Shown: positions 20,622 through 31,120 of the stretch, piece by piece | How the letters are laid out: each line of letters starts with the position of its first letter | How positions within the stretch are numbered: position 1 is the stretch's first letter | NCBI RefSeq assembly: GCF_001889025.1 | Contig: NZ_CP018154.1 | Span: 1,664,501-1,728,500 of the forward strand | DNA length: 64,000 bases | Direction of reading: 5' to 3' | DNA from: Sphingorhabdus lutea | GTDB taxonomy: Bacteria; Pseudomonadota; Alphaproteobacteria; Sphingomonadales; Sphingomonadaceae | Made by a program: the position numbers and the translations under genes | The notes under the pieces: model-generated | The model's database searches: none | What the model saw: the letters and a program-made list of their open reading frames with translations, nothing else | What the model was told of the DNA's origin: nothing

Positions 20622-21230
20622 TTATTTAAGCAATTTTACCGATAATAATCCTGCGATAAATGCACCCATATGTGCATAAACAGCAATATTCATATCGCTA
20701 AGAAATAGCATCATGCCGAAATTTAATATCGCCCATAATAGGGTGAGTTGGATGAATCTTGTCCAATAAACAGACAAGCCACCCCATGGCGTAATCGCTT
20801 TTGCTGGCATTAACATCATTTGCACGGCTATAATCGCAGAAATCCCGCCGCTTGCCCCGATAATTGGCAAATCTGACATGGGGTTAACGGCAAATTCGGC
20901 AAGGCATCCCGCAAATGCACCACAAAAATATATCAACAGAAATTTACGCGTGCCGGTGATATTTTCAACAATCCCGCCAATTATACCCAGCAGCAACATA
21001 TTCATTAACAAATGAAAAAAGCCGCCATGTAAAAAGGTGGATGTAAATAATGTTAATAGAGGAGGAATTAAAAACCCCTCCCCCGTTTCAAAAATTGGTG
21101 TTTGCGACAATCTTAAAGGAATAAAGCCGCCTTGCAGGATGAAATAATTCGAAATTTGGGGCACCAGTGTCAGAAGAAATATAATAATATTTACGGCCAT
21201 TAAGCAAATAACTGCAAATCTATATTTCAT
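20622..21230 (-). CDS. rhomboid family intramembrane serine protease
   Basis: The 202-residue membrane protein has six predicted helices. The catalytic serine lies in GASGG (Ser127) and the catalytic histidine in YAHMGAF (His187), with the conserved HGGFFHLLMNM segment (68-78) on helix 2. Both active-site residues are present, so it should be active. Substrates cannot be read. It is downstream of greA on the same strand. Confidence 0.9.
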   Translation of the reverse strand: MKYRFAVICLMAVNIIIFLLTLVPQISNYFILQGGFIPLRLSQTPIFETGEGFLIPPLLTLFTSTFLHGGFFHLLMNMLLLGIIGGIVENITGTRKFLLIYFCGAFAGCLAEFAVNPMSDLPIIGASGGISAIIAVQMMLMPAKAITPWGGLSVYWTRFIQLTLLWAILNFGMMLFLSDMNIAVYAHMGAFIAGLLSVKLLK

Positions 21231-21269
21231 CTAAAACAAGCCTTATTTTGTTCAAACACTCATTTACGG

Positions 21270-21746
21270 TCAAATAAATTCAATTTTTTCAATCAAATAA
21301 TATTTCTCACCCGATGGTACAACAACCTCAATCTCATCGTCCACTTTACGTCCAATTAAAGCACGGCCAATTGGGCTGCTATAGCTAATCCGGCCAATTT
21401 TTGCGTCGGCTTCGGTCTCACCAACTAATTGATATTTAACCGGCTTATCATTTTCATCAAGCAAATGGATTGTTGCACCAAATATTACTTTATCGCCGCT
21501 TAATGTTGCAGGATCGATAATTTGCGCTTTGCCAACCTTGGCTTCCAAATCGCTAATCATCGCCTCAACTTGGCCCTGTCGTTCCTTGGCCGCATGATAT
21601 TCCGCATTTTCTGACAAGTCGCCATGCGCACGCGCCTCTTCAATTGCTTCCACAATTTTGGGGCGCTCAGCACGCAATAATTTAAGCTCGCTGGTTACTT
21701 TTTCAAAACCTTCTGCCAACATTGGAATTTTATCACTGCTTGCCAT
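21270..21746 (-). CDS. greA: transcription elongation factor GreA
   Basis: The 158-residue protein has the N-terminal antiparallel coiled coil with the tip acidic motif ([17 protein letters not shown]) and a C-terminal FKBP-like domain ([11 protein letters not shown]). GreA inserts into the RNA polymerase secondary channel and stimulates cleavage of backtracked RNA. It lies between carB and the rhomboid gene on the same strand, but is separated from carB by a strong terminator. Confidence 0.96.
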   Translation of the reverse strand: MASSDKIPMLAEGFEKVTSELKLLRAERPKIVEAIEEARAHGDLSENAEYHAAKERQGQVEAMISDLEAKVGKAQIIDPATLSGDKVIFGATIHLLDENDKPVKYQLVGETEADAKIGRISYSSPIGRALIGRKVDDEIEVVVPSGEKYYLIEKIEFI

Positions 21747-21774
21747 AATTGGCTTTCATCCTTTTATCTGTTTA

Positions 21775-21825
21775 ACAAAAAAGAAGATATAAGGAGCAAA
21801 ATAAGCTCCTCGCTTATATCTTTTT
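21775..21825 (-). terminator. intrinsic terminator of carB
   Basis: An outer stem GATATAAG/CTTATATC and an inner stem GGAGC/GCTCC with a three-base bulge lie between carB and greA. On the minus strand they are followed by a T-rich run. The stem is also flanked by a T-run on the plus strand. Confidence 0.85.
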
Positions 21826-21838
21826 CAATGTCGGAAAA

Positions 21839-24800
21839 TTATTTTCTTTTATTATAATAATCTTGAAGGCTTCGAACTTCAAGTGTTTCTGTTCTTATGG
21901 CCTTAATCGCATGAACTGCGGCCACACTGGCCGCCGCTGTGGTATAGGATGGAATTGCCACATCCATTGAAGATGCGCGAATTGATTTTGAATCGCGCAG
22001 GCTCTGCCAACCTTCTGTCGTATTGAAAACAAGCGATATTGTGCCGTCCTTAATTAAATCCACAATATGCGGGCGGCCCTCAGCCACTTTATTAACCCGT
22101 GTGACCGATGGCACATGATGCGATTGCAAATATGTCGCTGTTCCGCCAGTTGCGACAATATCAAAACCCATGTCAGCTAACATTTGTGCAGCGGGTAATA
22201 TAACGGGCTTATCAGTATCCTTTACAGAAATAAACACGGTGCCAGATTGTGGGAGCTTTTGCCCTGCCCCCATTTGCGACTTTGCAAAGGCCATGGGGAA
22301 TTTTTTATCAATACCCATTACTTCACCCGTTGATTTCATTTCTGGGGAAAGAACAGGGTCAACACCTGGGAAGCGATTAAACGGGAAAACAGCTTCCTTC
22401 ACCGCCATATAATCAATATCCAGATTGATTTTGGGCAAATCTGCCAATTTTTCGCCCGCCATAACACGTGCGGCAATTTTGGCAACGGGCGCACCAATTG
22501 CCTTTGCGACAAAAGGCACTGTGCGCGATGCACGCGGATTTACCTCTATTAAATAAACGTCGCCATCCTTAACCGCAAATTGAATATTCATCAGCCCTTT
22601 AACATAAAGGGCCTTTGCCAGCATGACGGTTTGACGTTTAATTTCATCAATAATTTCGTCGCTAAGACTATATGGCGGCAAGGTACATGCGCTGTCCCCA
22701 CTATGCACGCCTGCTTCTTCAATATGTTGTAAAACGCCTGCGACCACGACGTCATCACCATCACAAATGGCGTCAACATCCACCTCTATGGCGTCACGCA
22801 AATATTGATCAATCAATACGGGCGAATTTCCCGAAACCTGCACTGCGGTGGCGATATAATCCTCCAGCTGGGCAGTGCCATCAACAATCTCCATCGCGCG
22901 GCCACCCAAAACATAGGACGGGCGTATTAAAACCGGATATCCAATTTTTTCTGCGACTGAAATCGCCTCTTCGCGGCTGCGGGCAATGCCATTTTCAGGC
23001 TGCTTTAATTTCAATTTATTGATTAAAGCGGCAAAACGCTCCCTATCCTCGGCCAAATCAATGGCATCTGGCGATGTGCCCAAAATCGGGATTCCGGCAT
23101 CTTCCAATGCCTGTGCCAATTTTAACGGGGTTTGACCGCCAAATTGCACAATCACGCCCAATAATTCACCCTTGGATTTTTCAACTTCTAATAATTCCAA
23201 AACATCTTCGTCGGTTAATGGCTCAAAATAGAGACGGTCTGAAGTATCATAATCGGTGGAAACTGTTTCGGGATTGCAATTGACCATGATGGTTTCATAT
23301 CCCACCTCATTCAAGGCGAAACATGCATGGCAACAGCAATAATCAAATTCAATACCCTGTCCAATACGGTTTGGACCGCCGCCCAAAATCACCACTTTTT
23401 TGCGGTCGCTTGGTTCAGCTTCGCATTCCGCCTCGCCAAAAATCGGGGCTTCATAGGTGGAATACATATAAGGGGTTATTGCCTCAAATTCTGCGGCGCA
23501 GCTATCAATACGTTTATAAACGGGTCGTACGCCCAATTTATGACGCAAAGCCCGCACTTCTGCAGCGCTAGTCGCCCCGGCCATTGCACGAATGGCCTCC
23601 CCAATTAACCCGCCAGAATCGGCCAATGTGCGCCCAGCCCCGCCATGAACATGGACAGAATCTATTGCCAAATTGGCCAAGCGGACGTCCGAAAAGCCCA
23701 TGGATTTTAATTTGCGTAATTTTACCGCATCATTGGGAAGGCCATTGGCAATAATGTCATTTTCCGCATCAACTATGCTGCGAATTTGTTCCAAAAACCA
23801 TGGATCATAGCTTGTTATATTATGAATTTTCTCATTCGAAAATCCTTCGCGCATCGCCTGTGCCACGACAAGCAATCTTTCGGGCGATGTTTTGCTTAAT
23901 TCTGCGATAATATTATCTTCATCGGCGCCAATCAGGTCGCGAACACGGTTTAATCCGTCCAATCCAGTTTCCAAACCACGTAGCGCCTTTTGAAAACTTT
24001 CGGTGAAATTGCGGCCAATGGCCATTACTTCGCCGACTGACTTCATGGCGGTGGAAAGGTTGGAGGAGCTACCCTTAAATTTTTCAAAGGCAAAACGCGG
24101 AATTTTGGTCACCACATAATCTATTGTGGGTTCAAATGCCGCCGGCGTTGCCCCCGTAATATCATTGGTAATTTCATCCAATGTATAGCCCACGGCCAAT
24201 TTTGCCGCCACCTTGGCAATGGGAAAGCCCGTCGCCTTTGATGCAAGGGCGGAGCTGCGCGATACGCGGGGGTTCATTTCAATCACCACCAAGCGGCCAT
24301 CGGCGGGGTTGACAGCAAATTGCACATTTGACCCACCGGTTTCCACGCCAATTTCGCGCAATACATTTAATGATGCCGTGCGCATGATTTGATATTCTTT
24401 GTCGGTCAATGTCAAAGCAGGGGCAACGGTTATACTATCGCCCGTATGCACGCCCATTGGATCAACATTTTCAATTGAACAAATGATGATGGCATTGTCA
24501 TTTTTATCGCGGACAACCTCCATCTCATATTCTTTCCAGCCAAGCAGGCTTTCATCAATTAAAATTTGGCCAACTGGCGAAGCCTCAATCCCCGTACGGC
24601 AGAAATGTTCATATTCCTCGCGGTTATAGGCAATGCCGCCGCCGGTTCCGCCCATGGTGAATGCAGGACGAATAATGGCAGGCAAACCAATATCCTCCAA
24701 ATATTTCATTGCATTGGCCACGCCTTGCGGGCGGTCATATCCAATGATTTTACCTTGATCATTTTTAATGGCAGGTGCCGCTGCAATGGCCGCGCGCGGA

Positions 24801-25228
24801 TTTTCAAGGCCGATACGGTCCATCGCCTGACGGAATTTTTCGCGGTCCTCGGCTTTATCAATCGCCTCTGCGGTCGCGCCAATCATCTCCACGCCAAATT
24901 TTTCCAACGTGCCATCTTCATAAAGGGCAAGCGCCGTATTTAACGCGGTTTGCCCGCCCATTGTTGGCAGCACAGCATCAGGCCGCTCTTTTTCAATAAT
25001 TTTGGCGACAACTTCCGGCGTAATCGGCTCTACATAGGTGGCGTCCGCCATGTCGGGATCGGTCATAATGGTCGCAGGATTGCTGTTCACCAATATGATA
25101 TGATATCCCTCTTCCTTCAAAGCCTTCACCGCTTGCGTGCCGGAATAGTCAAATTCACATGCCTGCCCGATGATAATCGGCCCTGCACCAATGATTAGGA
25201 TGGATTTAATGTCGGTTCTTTTTGGCAT
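21839..25228 (-). CDS. carB: carbamoyl-phosphate synthase large subunit
   Basis: The 1129-residue protein has two homologous ATP-grasp halves plus the C-terminal MGS-like allosteric domain ([14 protein letters not shown]). Repeated nucleotide-binding signatures appear in both halves (GSGPIIIGQ-type near the start, [15 protein letters not shown] in the middle). It makes carbamoyl phosphate from bicarbonate, ATP and the ammonia delivered by CarA, for arginine and pyrimidine synthesis. It lies 2 bp downstream of carA in one operon and is slightly longer than the E. coli protein (1073). Confidence 0.98.
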   Translation of the reverse strand: MPKRTDIKSILIIGAGPIIIGQACEFDYSGTQAVKALKEEGYHIILVNSNPATIMTDPDMADATYVEPITPEVVAKIIEKERPDAVLPTMGGQTALNTALALYEDGTLEKFGVEMIGATAEAIDKAEDREKFRQAMDRIGLENPRAAIAAAPAIKNDQGKIIGYDRPQGVANAMKYLEDIGLPAIIRPAFTMGGTGGGIAYNREEYEHFCRTGIEASPVGQILIDESLLGWKEYEMEVVRDKNDNAIIICSIENVDPMGVHTGDSITVAPALTLTDKEYQIMRTASLNVLREIGVETGGSNVQFAVNPADGRLVVIEMNPRVSRSSALASKATGFPIAKVAAKLAVGYTLDEITNDITGATPAAFEPTIDYVVTKIPRFAFEKFKGSSSNLSTAMKSVGEVMAIGRNFTESFQKALRGLETGLDGLNRVRDLIGADEDNIIAELSKTSPERLLVVAQAMREGFSNEKIHNITSYDPWFLEQIRSIVDAENDIIANGLPNDAVKLRKLKSMGFSDVRLANLAIDSVHVHGGAGRTLADSGGLIGEAIRAMAGATSAAEVRALRHKLGVRPVYKRIDSCAAEFEAITPYMYSTYEAPIFGEAECEAEPSDRKKVVILGGGPNRIGQGIEFDYCCCHACFALNEVGYETIMVNCNPETVSTDYDTSDRLYFEPLTDEDVLELLEVEKSKGELLGVIVQFGGQTPLKLAQALEDAGIPILGTSPDAIDLAEDRERFAALINKLKLKQPENGIARSREEAISVAEKIGYPVLIRPSYVLGGRAMEIVDGTAQLEDYIATAVQVSGNSPVLIDQYLRDAIEVDVDAICDGDDVVVAGVLQHIEEAGVHSGDSACTLPPYSLSDEIIDEIKRQTVMLAKALYVKGLMNIQFAVKDGDVYLIEVNPRASRTVPFVAKAIGAPVAKIAARVMAGEKLADLPKINLDIDYMAVKEAVFPFNRFPGVDPVLSPEMKSTGEVMGIDKKFPMAFAKSQMGAGQKLPQSGTVFISVKDTDKPVILPAAQMLADMGFDIVATGGTATYLQSHHVPSVTRVNKVAEGRPHIVDLIKDGTISLVFNTTEGWQSLRDSKSIRASSMDVAIPSYTTAAASVAAVHAIKAIRTETLEVRSLQDYYNKRK

Positions 25229-25230
25229 GA

Positions 25231-26415
25231 TTATTTTTTCTTTAAATTAGAAACAAATTTGTCGAACAGATAGAAACTATCTTGTGGTCCGGGGCTGGCT
25301 TCGGGGTGATATTGCACGCTAAATGCTTGTTTGCCGTCAATTTCGATACCGCAATTTGACCCGTCAAAAAGGCTGACATGCGTTTCGCGAACATTGCTGG
25401 GCAGGCTTGCTCCATCGACAGCAAAACCGTGGTTCATACTGGTAATTTCCACCAATCCGCCGTCATGACGTTTTACAGGATGGTTTGCGCCCCTATGCCC
25501 CTGATGCATTTTTATTGTTTTTGCACCCGCCGCTAGGGCCAACATTTGGTGGCCAAGGCATATACCAAATATCGGCACATCCCTTTCCAATAATGATTTA
25601 ATTACCGGAACGGCATATTCACCTGTGGCCGCCGGATCACCCGGCCCATTGGATAAAAAGACACCATCAGGCGCCAAGTCCATTACCTCATCAAAACTAA
25701 TATTTGCTGGAACTACAGTGATTTTTGCACCAGACTTCACAAAGTTTCTAAAAATATTATCCTTTGCGCCATAGTCAATGGCAACAATATGGGGCCGATT
25801 GTCTGCATCTTTGACATCATTCATGTCATGAGAATTAAATCCTTGGCCAAGCTGCCAAACATCGCCAGCCCATTTGCTTTGCCCCGATGACGTCACCTCC
25901 TTGGCAAGATCCGCACCCAACAAGCCACCCCATTGGTTTAAATCCTGTGCCAGCGCATCTAAATCAAATTTGCCGTCAGGATGATGGGCAATAATGACAT
26001 TTGGCGCACCCGATTTGCGTATCATGCGGGTAATGGCGCGTGTATCAACGCCGCAAATACCAATCAGCCCTTGCTGTTCCATCCATGTTTTAAAATGTCC
26101 TGATGAACGGAAATTGGATGGATTTGTCACATCCTCTCGCACCACACATCCCATGGCATGAGATTTTCGTGCCTCAACATCCTCTTCATTGGTGCCAACA
26201 TTGCCAATATGGGGGAATGTGAAATTGATAAATTGCCCGGCATAGCTGGGGTCAGTCATTATTTCCTGATATCCGGTGATGGAGGTATTGAAACAAAGTT
26301 CACCAATTTTATGGCCCTGTGCCCCAAATCCATAACCATAAATTACTCTGCCATCTGCGAATAATATTATCGCAGTCGGTTTGTTTCCGTGCGTATCGGG
26401 GGCTATATTTGCCAT
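25231..26415 (-). CDS. carA: carbamoyl-phosphate synthase small subunit (glutaminase)
   Basis: The 394-residue protein has the class I glutamine amidotransferase nucleophile Cys286 in FGICLGHQ and the His-Glu pair in [10 protein letters not shown] near the C terminus. It releases ammonia from glutamine and channels it to CarB. It is first in the carAB operon, divergent from yqeY across about 200 bp in which no obvious leader peptide or attenuator is seen. Confidence 0.98.
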   Translation of the reverse strand: MANIAPDTHGNKPTAIILFADGRVIYGYGFGAQGHKIGELCFNTSITGYQEIMTDPSYAGQFINFTFPHIGNVGTNEEDVEARKSHAMGCVVREDVTNPSNFRSSGHFKTWMEQQGLIGICGVDTRAITRMIRKSGAPNVIIAHHPDGKFDLDALAQDLNQWGGLLGADLAKEVTSSGQSKWAGDVWQLGQGFNSHDMNDVKDADNRPHIVAIDYGAKDNIFRNFVKSGAKITVVPANISFDEVMDLAPDGVFLSNGPGDPAATGEYAVPVIKSLLERDVPIFGICLGHQMLALAAGAKTIKMHQGHRGANHPVKRHDGGLVEITSMNHGFAVDGASLPSNVRETHVSLFDGSNCGIEIDGKQAFSVQYHPEASPGPQDSFYLFDKFVSNLKKK

Positions 26416-26614
26416 TATTATGTACCGCCTATTACTGGATATAGTTTAAATATCGCGCCGCCATGGTGTAAAAAACATACTGTAAAAATCAGCTGCATTT
26501 TCATGACGCCAAACTTGTCGGTGATTATGTTTTAAAAACTTTATGGTCAATGTAGATAAAAAATTATTATCTGACTATAGTAGTTCTTTATTCCTAGATT
26601 CGCTGAGGTCAATT

Positions 26615-27067
26615 ATGATTCGAGAGAGGTTAAAAACCGCTCAAATCGCTGCTATGAAAAGCGGCGAAAAAGACAGGCTTGCCACCATCCGATTAATGTT
26701 GGCCAAGGTAAAGGACCGCGATATTGAACTTCGCATGTCGCAACCATCTGATGATGATGACGCCATGATTATTGATGTTTTGCAAAAAATGGTGAAACAA
26801 CGCCGTGAATCCATCGCCATGTTTGAACAGGGTGGCCGCACCGAATTGGCCGCTGTGGAACAGGCCGAATTGATTATTATCGAAGAATTTTTGCCCGCTC
26901 AATTGGATGAGGCAGCCACAATTGCTATTATTGACGCCATAAAGGCGGAAACAGGCGCATCATCCATGAAAGATATGGGCAAGGTTGTGGCTTTGTTGAA
27001 ACAACGTCATGGCAGCGAATTGGACATGAGCAAAGCAAGTGCTTTGGTGAAATCTGCGCTATCATAA
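26615..27067 (+). CDS. yqeY: GatB/YqeY domain protein
   Basis: Starting at ATG 26615 (GAGG six bases upstream) the product is 150 residues, the family's usual length. An in-frame start at 26543 would add 24 unrelated residues. The sequence (MIRERLKTAQIAAMKSGEKD, FLPAQLDE, MGKVVALLKQRHG) is typical of YqeY, homologous to the tRNA-binding tail of the GatB amidotransferase subunit. It is first in a yqeY-dnaG-rpoD series, as in many bacteria. Confidence 0.9.
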   Translation: MIRERLKTAQIAAMKSGEKDRLATIRLMLAKVKDRDIELRMSQPSDDDDAMIIDVLQKMVKQRRESIAMFEQGGRTELAAVEQAELIIIEEFLPAQLDEAATIAIIDAIKAETGASSMKDMGKVVALLKQRHGSELDMSKASALVKSALS

Positions 27068-27093
27068 ACCCTTAATTCACGTTAGGGGCAGTT

Positions 27094-28980
27094 ATGGCAC
27101 TGGACAATAGATGGTTTGATGAATTACGGGCGCGGACGACTTTGTCCGCCCTTATTGGCCGATCTGTAAAGGTGCAGAAAGCTGGCAGAGAATATAAGGC
27201 ATGCTGTCCTTTTCATAATGAAAAAACACCAAGTTTTACGATAAATGATGAAAAGGGATTTTATCATTGCTTTGGGTGCGGTGCGCATGGTGACGTCATT
27301 AAATGGATGACCGATCATCAAGGCCTGCCCTTTATGGATGCAATAAAACAGCTGGCCAGTGAAGCGGGTATGGAAGTGCCCGCATCCGATCCAAAAGCCG
27401 CCAAGCGCAAGGAAAAGCGCGACAGCTTATTTGACGTCATGACGGCGGCGGCGGCATATTTTCAAGAAGAATTACAACGCCCCGGCGGTGCAATTGCGCG
27501 TGACTATCTGCTGTCTCGTGGCGTTAGGGATAATATCATCGCCCGATTTGGCATGGGCTTTGCCCCCAATGATCGCCAGGCGATAAAGGTTGCGCTTTCC
27601 CAATTTAAGGAAGAATCCTTAATAGAGGCCGGCTTGCTAATCAAAGTTGACGACAAAGAGCCTTATGCCCGTTTCCGTGGTCGTTTAATGATACCCATTT
27701 TGGATCAGCGCGGCCGCTGCATCGCCTTTGGCGGCAGGATATTGGGCGATGGCGAACCCAAATATCTAAACTCACCCGACACGCCATTATTCGATAAGGG
27801 GCGGACTTTATATAATTTGAATATTGCATCGACGGCATCACGTCAATCCGACCGCATAATTGCGGTTGAGGGATATATGGACGCCATTGCATTGGCGCAA
27901 TCGGGTATAGATGACGTCGTGGCACCGCTTGGCACCGCCATGACGGAAAATCAGTTGATGATGATGTGGCGGTTGGTTGATAAACCGCTTTTATGCTTTG
28001 ATGGTGACGCAGCGGGGCAAAAGGCAGCTATGCGGGCGGCTTCACGCGCCCTGCCCTTATTAAAACCAGGAAAATCGCTTCGTTTCATTCAAATGCCTGC
28101 TGGGATGGACCCCGATGATGTAGTTAATAATCAGGGAAAAAAAGTGTTTGATGATTTGGTCAATAATGCATCCTCGCTATTGGATAAAATATGGGAATAT
28201 GAAAAACAGTCGCAGCCGCTTGATGGTCCAGAGGATAAGGCAGGGTTGAAACAGCGCCTTGGTGTCTATTTATCTGCCATCGCAGATGCGGATATAAAGG
28301 GCCATTATCGCGAAGCATTTGATCAAAAATTATCCGATTTGTTCAAAAGACCACAGCAAATTTATCAACAAAATAATCAAACGGGCCGCAATTTTCAGAG
28401 ATTTGACCCCAAAAAACCAAATTGGAAAAGGCAAAACAGCCCACCTTCCTCTGCCGTTCGGACAATTGCAAGCAAGGGCAGCGATATTTTAATGTCAATG
28501 ATTTTGGGCAGTTTATTGCGTGATACGCGCTTAATCCCCCAATATTTTGAGTCATTATTAGAACTGCACCCTAGTGACGAATTGGACGCACAAATCCTAA
28601 ATGCCTTAATAAATGTAAATGATTCGAAAGAAAGACTTGATAGTGATGCAATTTATACCATATTAGGAGAGAAATTGTATAATAGGGCGTCTTCATTGCT
28701 TAGAGCGGATAGCATGAACCTCGTCAGTTCAAATGGAAATATAGCAAAAGATGACAAGTCAGAGGGCCATAAAGCAGGCTTTTTGGGTGAAGCGATAGAT
28801 TTATATTGCCGTAAACCCAAATTGGAAGAATCTTTACGGCTGGCTAATCTTCGCGCTGCACAGGCGCAAAGTGATGCGGAATTTGAACAAGCGGGCAAGG
28901 ATGTGTTGGAATTGGCCAATGCATTGCGTGAATTGGAACAAAAACTGGCCGATATTTTAATCGCCAGTGCAAATGATTGA
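27094..28980 (+). CDS. dnaG: DNA primase
   Basis: The 628-residue protein has the N-terminal CHC2 zinc site (CPFH at about 38-41, YHCFGCG at 57-63). It also has the Toprim catalytic core with IAVEGYMDAIAL and LLCFDGDAAGQKAA, and a C-terminal DnaB-interaction region. It synthesises RNA primers at the replication fork. It lies 27 bp after yqeY and 37 bp before rpoD. Confidence 0.97.
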   Translation: MALDNRWFDELRARTTLSALIGRSVKVQKAGREYKACCPFHNEKTPSFTINDEKGFYHCFGCGAHGDVIKWMTDHQGLPFMDAIKQLASEAGMEVPASDPKAAKRKEKRDSLFDVMTAAAAYFQEELQRPGGAIARDYLLSRGVRDNIIARFGMGFAPNDRQAIKVALSQFKEESLIEAGLLIKVDDKEPYARFRGRLMIPILDQRGRCIAFGGRILGDGEPKYLNSPDTPLFDKGRTLYNLNIASTASRQSDRIIAVEGYMDAIALAQSGIDDVVAPLGTAMTENQLMMMWRLVDKPLLCFDGDAAGQKAAMRAASRALPLLKPGKSLRFIQMPAGMDPDDVVNNQGKKVFDDLVNNASSLLDKIWEYEKQSQPLDGPEDKAGLKQRLGVYLSAIADADIKGHYREAFDQKLSDLFKRPQQIYQQNNQTGRNFQRFDPKKPNWKRQNSPPSSAVRTIASKGSDILMSMILGSLLRDTRLIPQYFESLLELHPSDELDAQILNALINVNDSKERLDSDAIYTILGEKLYNRASSLLRADSMNLVSSNGNIAKDDKSEGHKAGFLGEAIDLYCRKPKLEESLRLANLRAAQAQSDAEFEQAGKDVLELANALRELEQKLADILIASAND

Positions 28981-28985
28981 ATAAT

Positions 28986-29001
28986 TGTGATATTTATCAC
29001 A
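28986..29001. promoter_or_regulatory. CRP/FNR-type palindrome upstream of rpoD
   Basis: TGTGATATTTATCACA is a perfect TGTGA-N6-TCACA arrangement (7-bp arms, 2-bp centre) sitting between the dnaG stop and the rpoD ribosome site. It matches the E. coli CRP consensus half-sites. Whether a CRP/FNR-family regulator of this organism binds it is unknown; a short RNA hairpin is the alternative. Confidence 0.4.
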
Positions 29002-29017
29002 TAGGGGAATATATAAA

Positions 29018-31045
29018 GTGGCTAAAAAACCTGTTAATTCAAAATCTACTCAGGATAAAGATGCGCCGTTAATTGATTTGAACGAGGCGTCAGTAAAAAA
29101 GTTAATCACTCGTGCAAAAAAGCGCGGCTATATCACCTATGATGAGATAAATGAGGCATTGCCTCAAGACCAAATGACGTCAGAGCAAATTGAAGATGTT
29201 ATGTCCGCCATTTCCGAAATGGGCGTAAACATAGTTGAAAGCGAAGATGACGCAGCCGAAGAAAATGATGATGACGGTATTGAAACCGCCGATGATGATT
29301 CTCCTAAAAAATCTGCGCCCGCCGCAACAGCTGTAAAAAAAGCCGCCAATGACCGCACCGATGATCCGGTCCGCATGTATTTGCGCGAAATGGGCGCGGT
29401 TGAATTATTAAGCCGTGAGGGCGAAATCGCCATTGCAAAGCGGATTGAATCTGGCCGTGACACAATGATTTTGGGACTTTGTGAAAGCCCGATTACATTT
29501 CATGCCATTATTGATTGGTCAAATGCGCTGAATGAGGGCGAAATGCAGCTGCGTGAGATTTTGGATCTTGACGCAATGCTATCCAAAGAACCCGCGCCCG
29601 AAAATTTAGAAGATGATGCCGAAGATGATGGCGAAATTAGCGAGAAAACCGCTGGCCCATCATATAAGGATGATGATGATGTAGAGGATGAAGAAGACGA
29701 CATCATTGACGATGATGAAGATGAAGAAGCAGCCATGCGCCGCAAACGCCGCGCAGAGGAAGAAGAGGAAGAGGATAACACCCTTTCGCTTGCCCAAATG
29801 GAGGAAACATTAAAACCGGCGGCGCTTGAAAAATTCTCCACCATCACAAAATTATTTGGCAAATTTTCAAAAGCACAGGAAAAGCGCATGATTGCGTTGG
29901 CCAATGGTGAGGAATTATCCACCGCATCCGAACGCAGTTATCAAAATATGCGCGAACAATTGACCGCAGAGGTTGAAAGCGTGCAATTCCACGCCAGCAA
30001 AATTGAATTTTTGGTGGACCAGCTTTATTCTTTCAACCGCCGCTTAACCGCGCTTGGCGGCCAGATGCTGCGCCTTGCCGAGCGTCATAAAGTGCCGCGT
30101 AAACAATTTCTGGATTCCTATATGGATCATGAAATGGATGAAAATTGGCTGTCCGATGTCAGCAAAATTGACAAAAAATGGGCCAAATTTGCGGAAAATG
30201 AGGCTGTGAGCGTAGAGCGCATTCGCACCGAAATTTCCGACATTTCTGCCGCCACCGGCATGTCACTTGGTGAGTTTCGCCGTATTGTGAACATGGTGCA
30301 AAAGGCGGAGCGCGAAGCACGTATTGCCAAAAAAGAAATGGTGGAGGCCAATCTTCGTTTGGTTATTTCCATCGCCAAAAAATATACCAATCGCGGCTTG
30401 CAATTCCTTGACCTTATTCAAGAAGGCAATATCGGCCTGATGAAGGCGGTAGATAAATTTGAATATCGCCGTGGTTATAAATTTTCCACCTATGCCACAT
30501 GGTGGATAAGACAGGCGATTACCCGTTCCATCGCGGATCAGGCCCGCACCATTCGTATCCCCGTGCATATGATTGAGACCATTAACAAATTGGTCCGCAC
30601 ATCACGCCAATTTTTGCATGAACAGGGCCGCGAACCCACACCAGAGGAAATGGCAGAGCGTCTTTCCATGCCATTGGAAAAAGTACGCAAGGTGATGAAA
30701 ATTGCCAAAGAACCGATTAGCCTTGAAACACCCATTGGTGATGAGGAAGATTCGCATCTGGGTGATTTTATTGAGGATAAAAATGCGATTATCCCCGTTG
30801 ACGCGGCGATACAGGCGAATTTGAAAGAAACGGTTACCCGCGTTTTGGCCTCGCTCACCCCGCGTGAGGAACGGGTGCTGCGCATGCGTTTTGGTATTGG
30901 CATGAACACCGACCATACATTGGAGGAAGTGGGCCAACAATTTAGCGTGACCCGCGAACGTATCCGCCAAATTGAGGCAAAGGCCCTGCGTAAATTAAAA
31001 CATCCTAGCCGCTCTCGAAAAATGCGCAGCTTCCTGGATCAATAA
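29018..31045 (+). CDS. rpoD: RNA polymerase primary sigma factor (sigma-70)
   Basis: The 675-residue protein has a GTG start with AGGGGA nine bases upstream. It shows region 1.1 at the N terminus, region 1.2 ([11 protein letters not shown]), a long highly acidic non-conserved insert (about 200-255), region 2 ([12 protein letters not shown]...[13 protein letters not shown]), region 3, and region 4 with the helix-turn-helix ([20 protein letters not shown]). It directs transcription of housekeeping promoters. It ends at a strong terminator that abuts the Cas13-like gene. Confidence 0.98.
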   Translation: MAKKPVNSKSTQDKDAPLIDLNEASVKKLITRAKKRGYITYDEINEALPQDQMTSEQIEDVMSAISEMGVNIVESEDDAAEENDDDGIETADDDSPKKSAPAATAVKKAANDRTDDPVRMYLREMGAVELLSREGEIAIAKRIESGRDTMILGLCESPITFHAIIDWSNALNEGEMQLREILDLDAMLSKEPAPENLEDDAEDDGEISEKTAGPSYKDDDDVEDEEDDIIDDDEDEEAAMRRKRRAEEEEEEDNTLSLAQMEETLKPAALEKFSTITKLFGKFSKAQEKRMIALANGEELSTASERSYQNMREQLTAEVESVQFHASKIEFLVDQLYSFNRRLTALGGQMLRLAERHKVPRKQFLDSYMDHEMDENWLSDVSKIDKKWAKFAENEAVSVERIRTEISDISAATGMSLGEFRRIVNMVQKAEREARIAKKEMVEANLRLVISIAKKYTNRGLQFLDLIQEGNIGLMKAVDKFEYRRGYKFSTYATWWIRQAITRSIADQARTIRIPVHMIETINKLVRTSRQFLHEQGREPTPEEMAERLSMPLEKVRKVMKIAKEPISLETPIGDEEDSHLGDFIEDKNAIIPVDAAIQANLKETVTRVLASLTPREERVLRMRFGIGMNTDHTLEEVGQQFSVTRERIRQIEAKALRKLKHPSRSRKMRSFLDQ

Positions 31046-31078
31046 ATTTGCACATTTTGCTTACAAAATAAAATTTTA

Positions 31079-31120
31079 CCCCTAAATATATGTTTTGATG
31101 CATATTTTTAGGGGTTTTTT
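31079..31120 (+). terminator. rpoD intrinsic terminator overlapping the next gene's ribosome site
   Basis: CCCCTAAATATATG pairs with the segment ending ATATTTTTAGGGG, followed by six T residues; the next codon is the GTG of the Cas13-like gene. The AGGGG that ends the hairpin is also the best Shine-Dalgarno sequence for that GTG (six-base spacing). A TTGCAC...TAAAAT pair (31048-31074, 15-bp spacing) just upstream could be a weak promoter for the downstream gene. Confidence 0.8.

Noticed and set aside
26416-26614. Attenuator or riboswitch ahead of carA
   Set aside because: No leader peptide with Arg or pyrimidine-type codon runs and no convincing alternative hairpins with a T-run were seen.
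29500-29922. Serine-rich antisense frame within rpoD
   Set aside because: It is the complement of the acidic Asp/Glu codon run in the sigma factor, a composition artefact.
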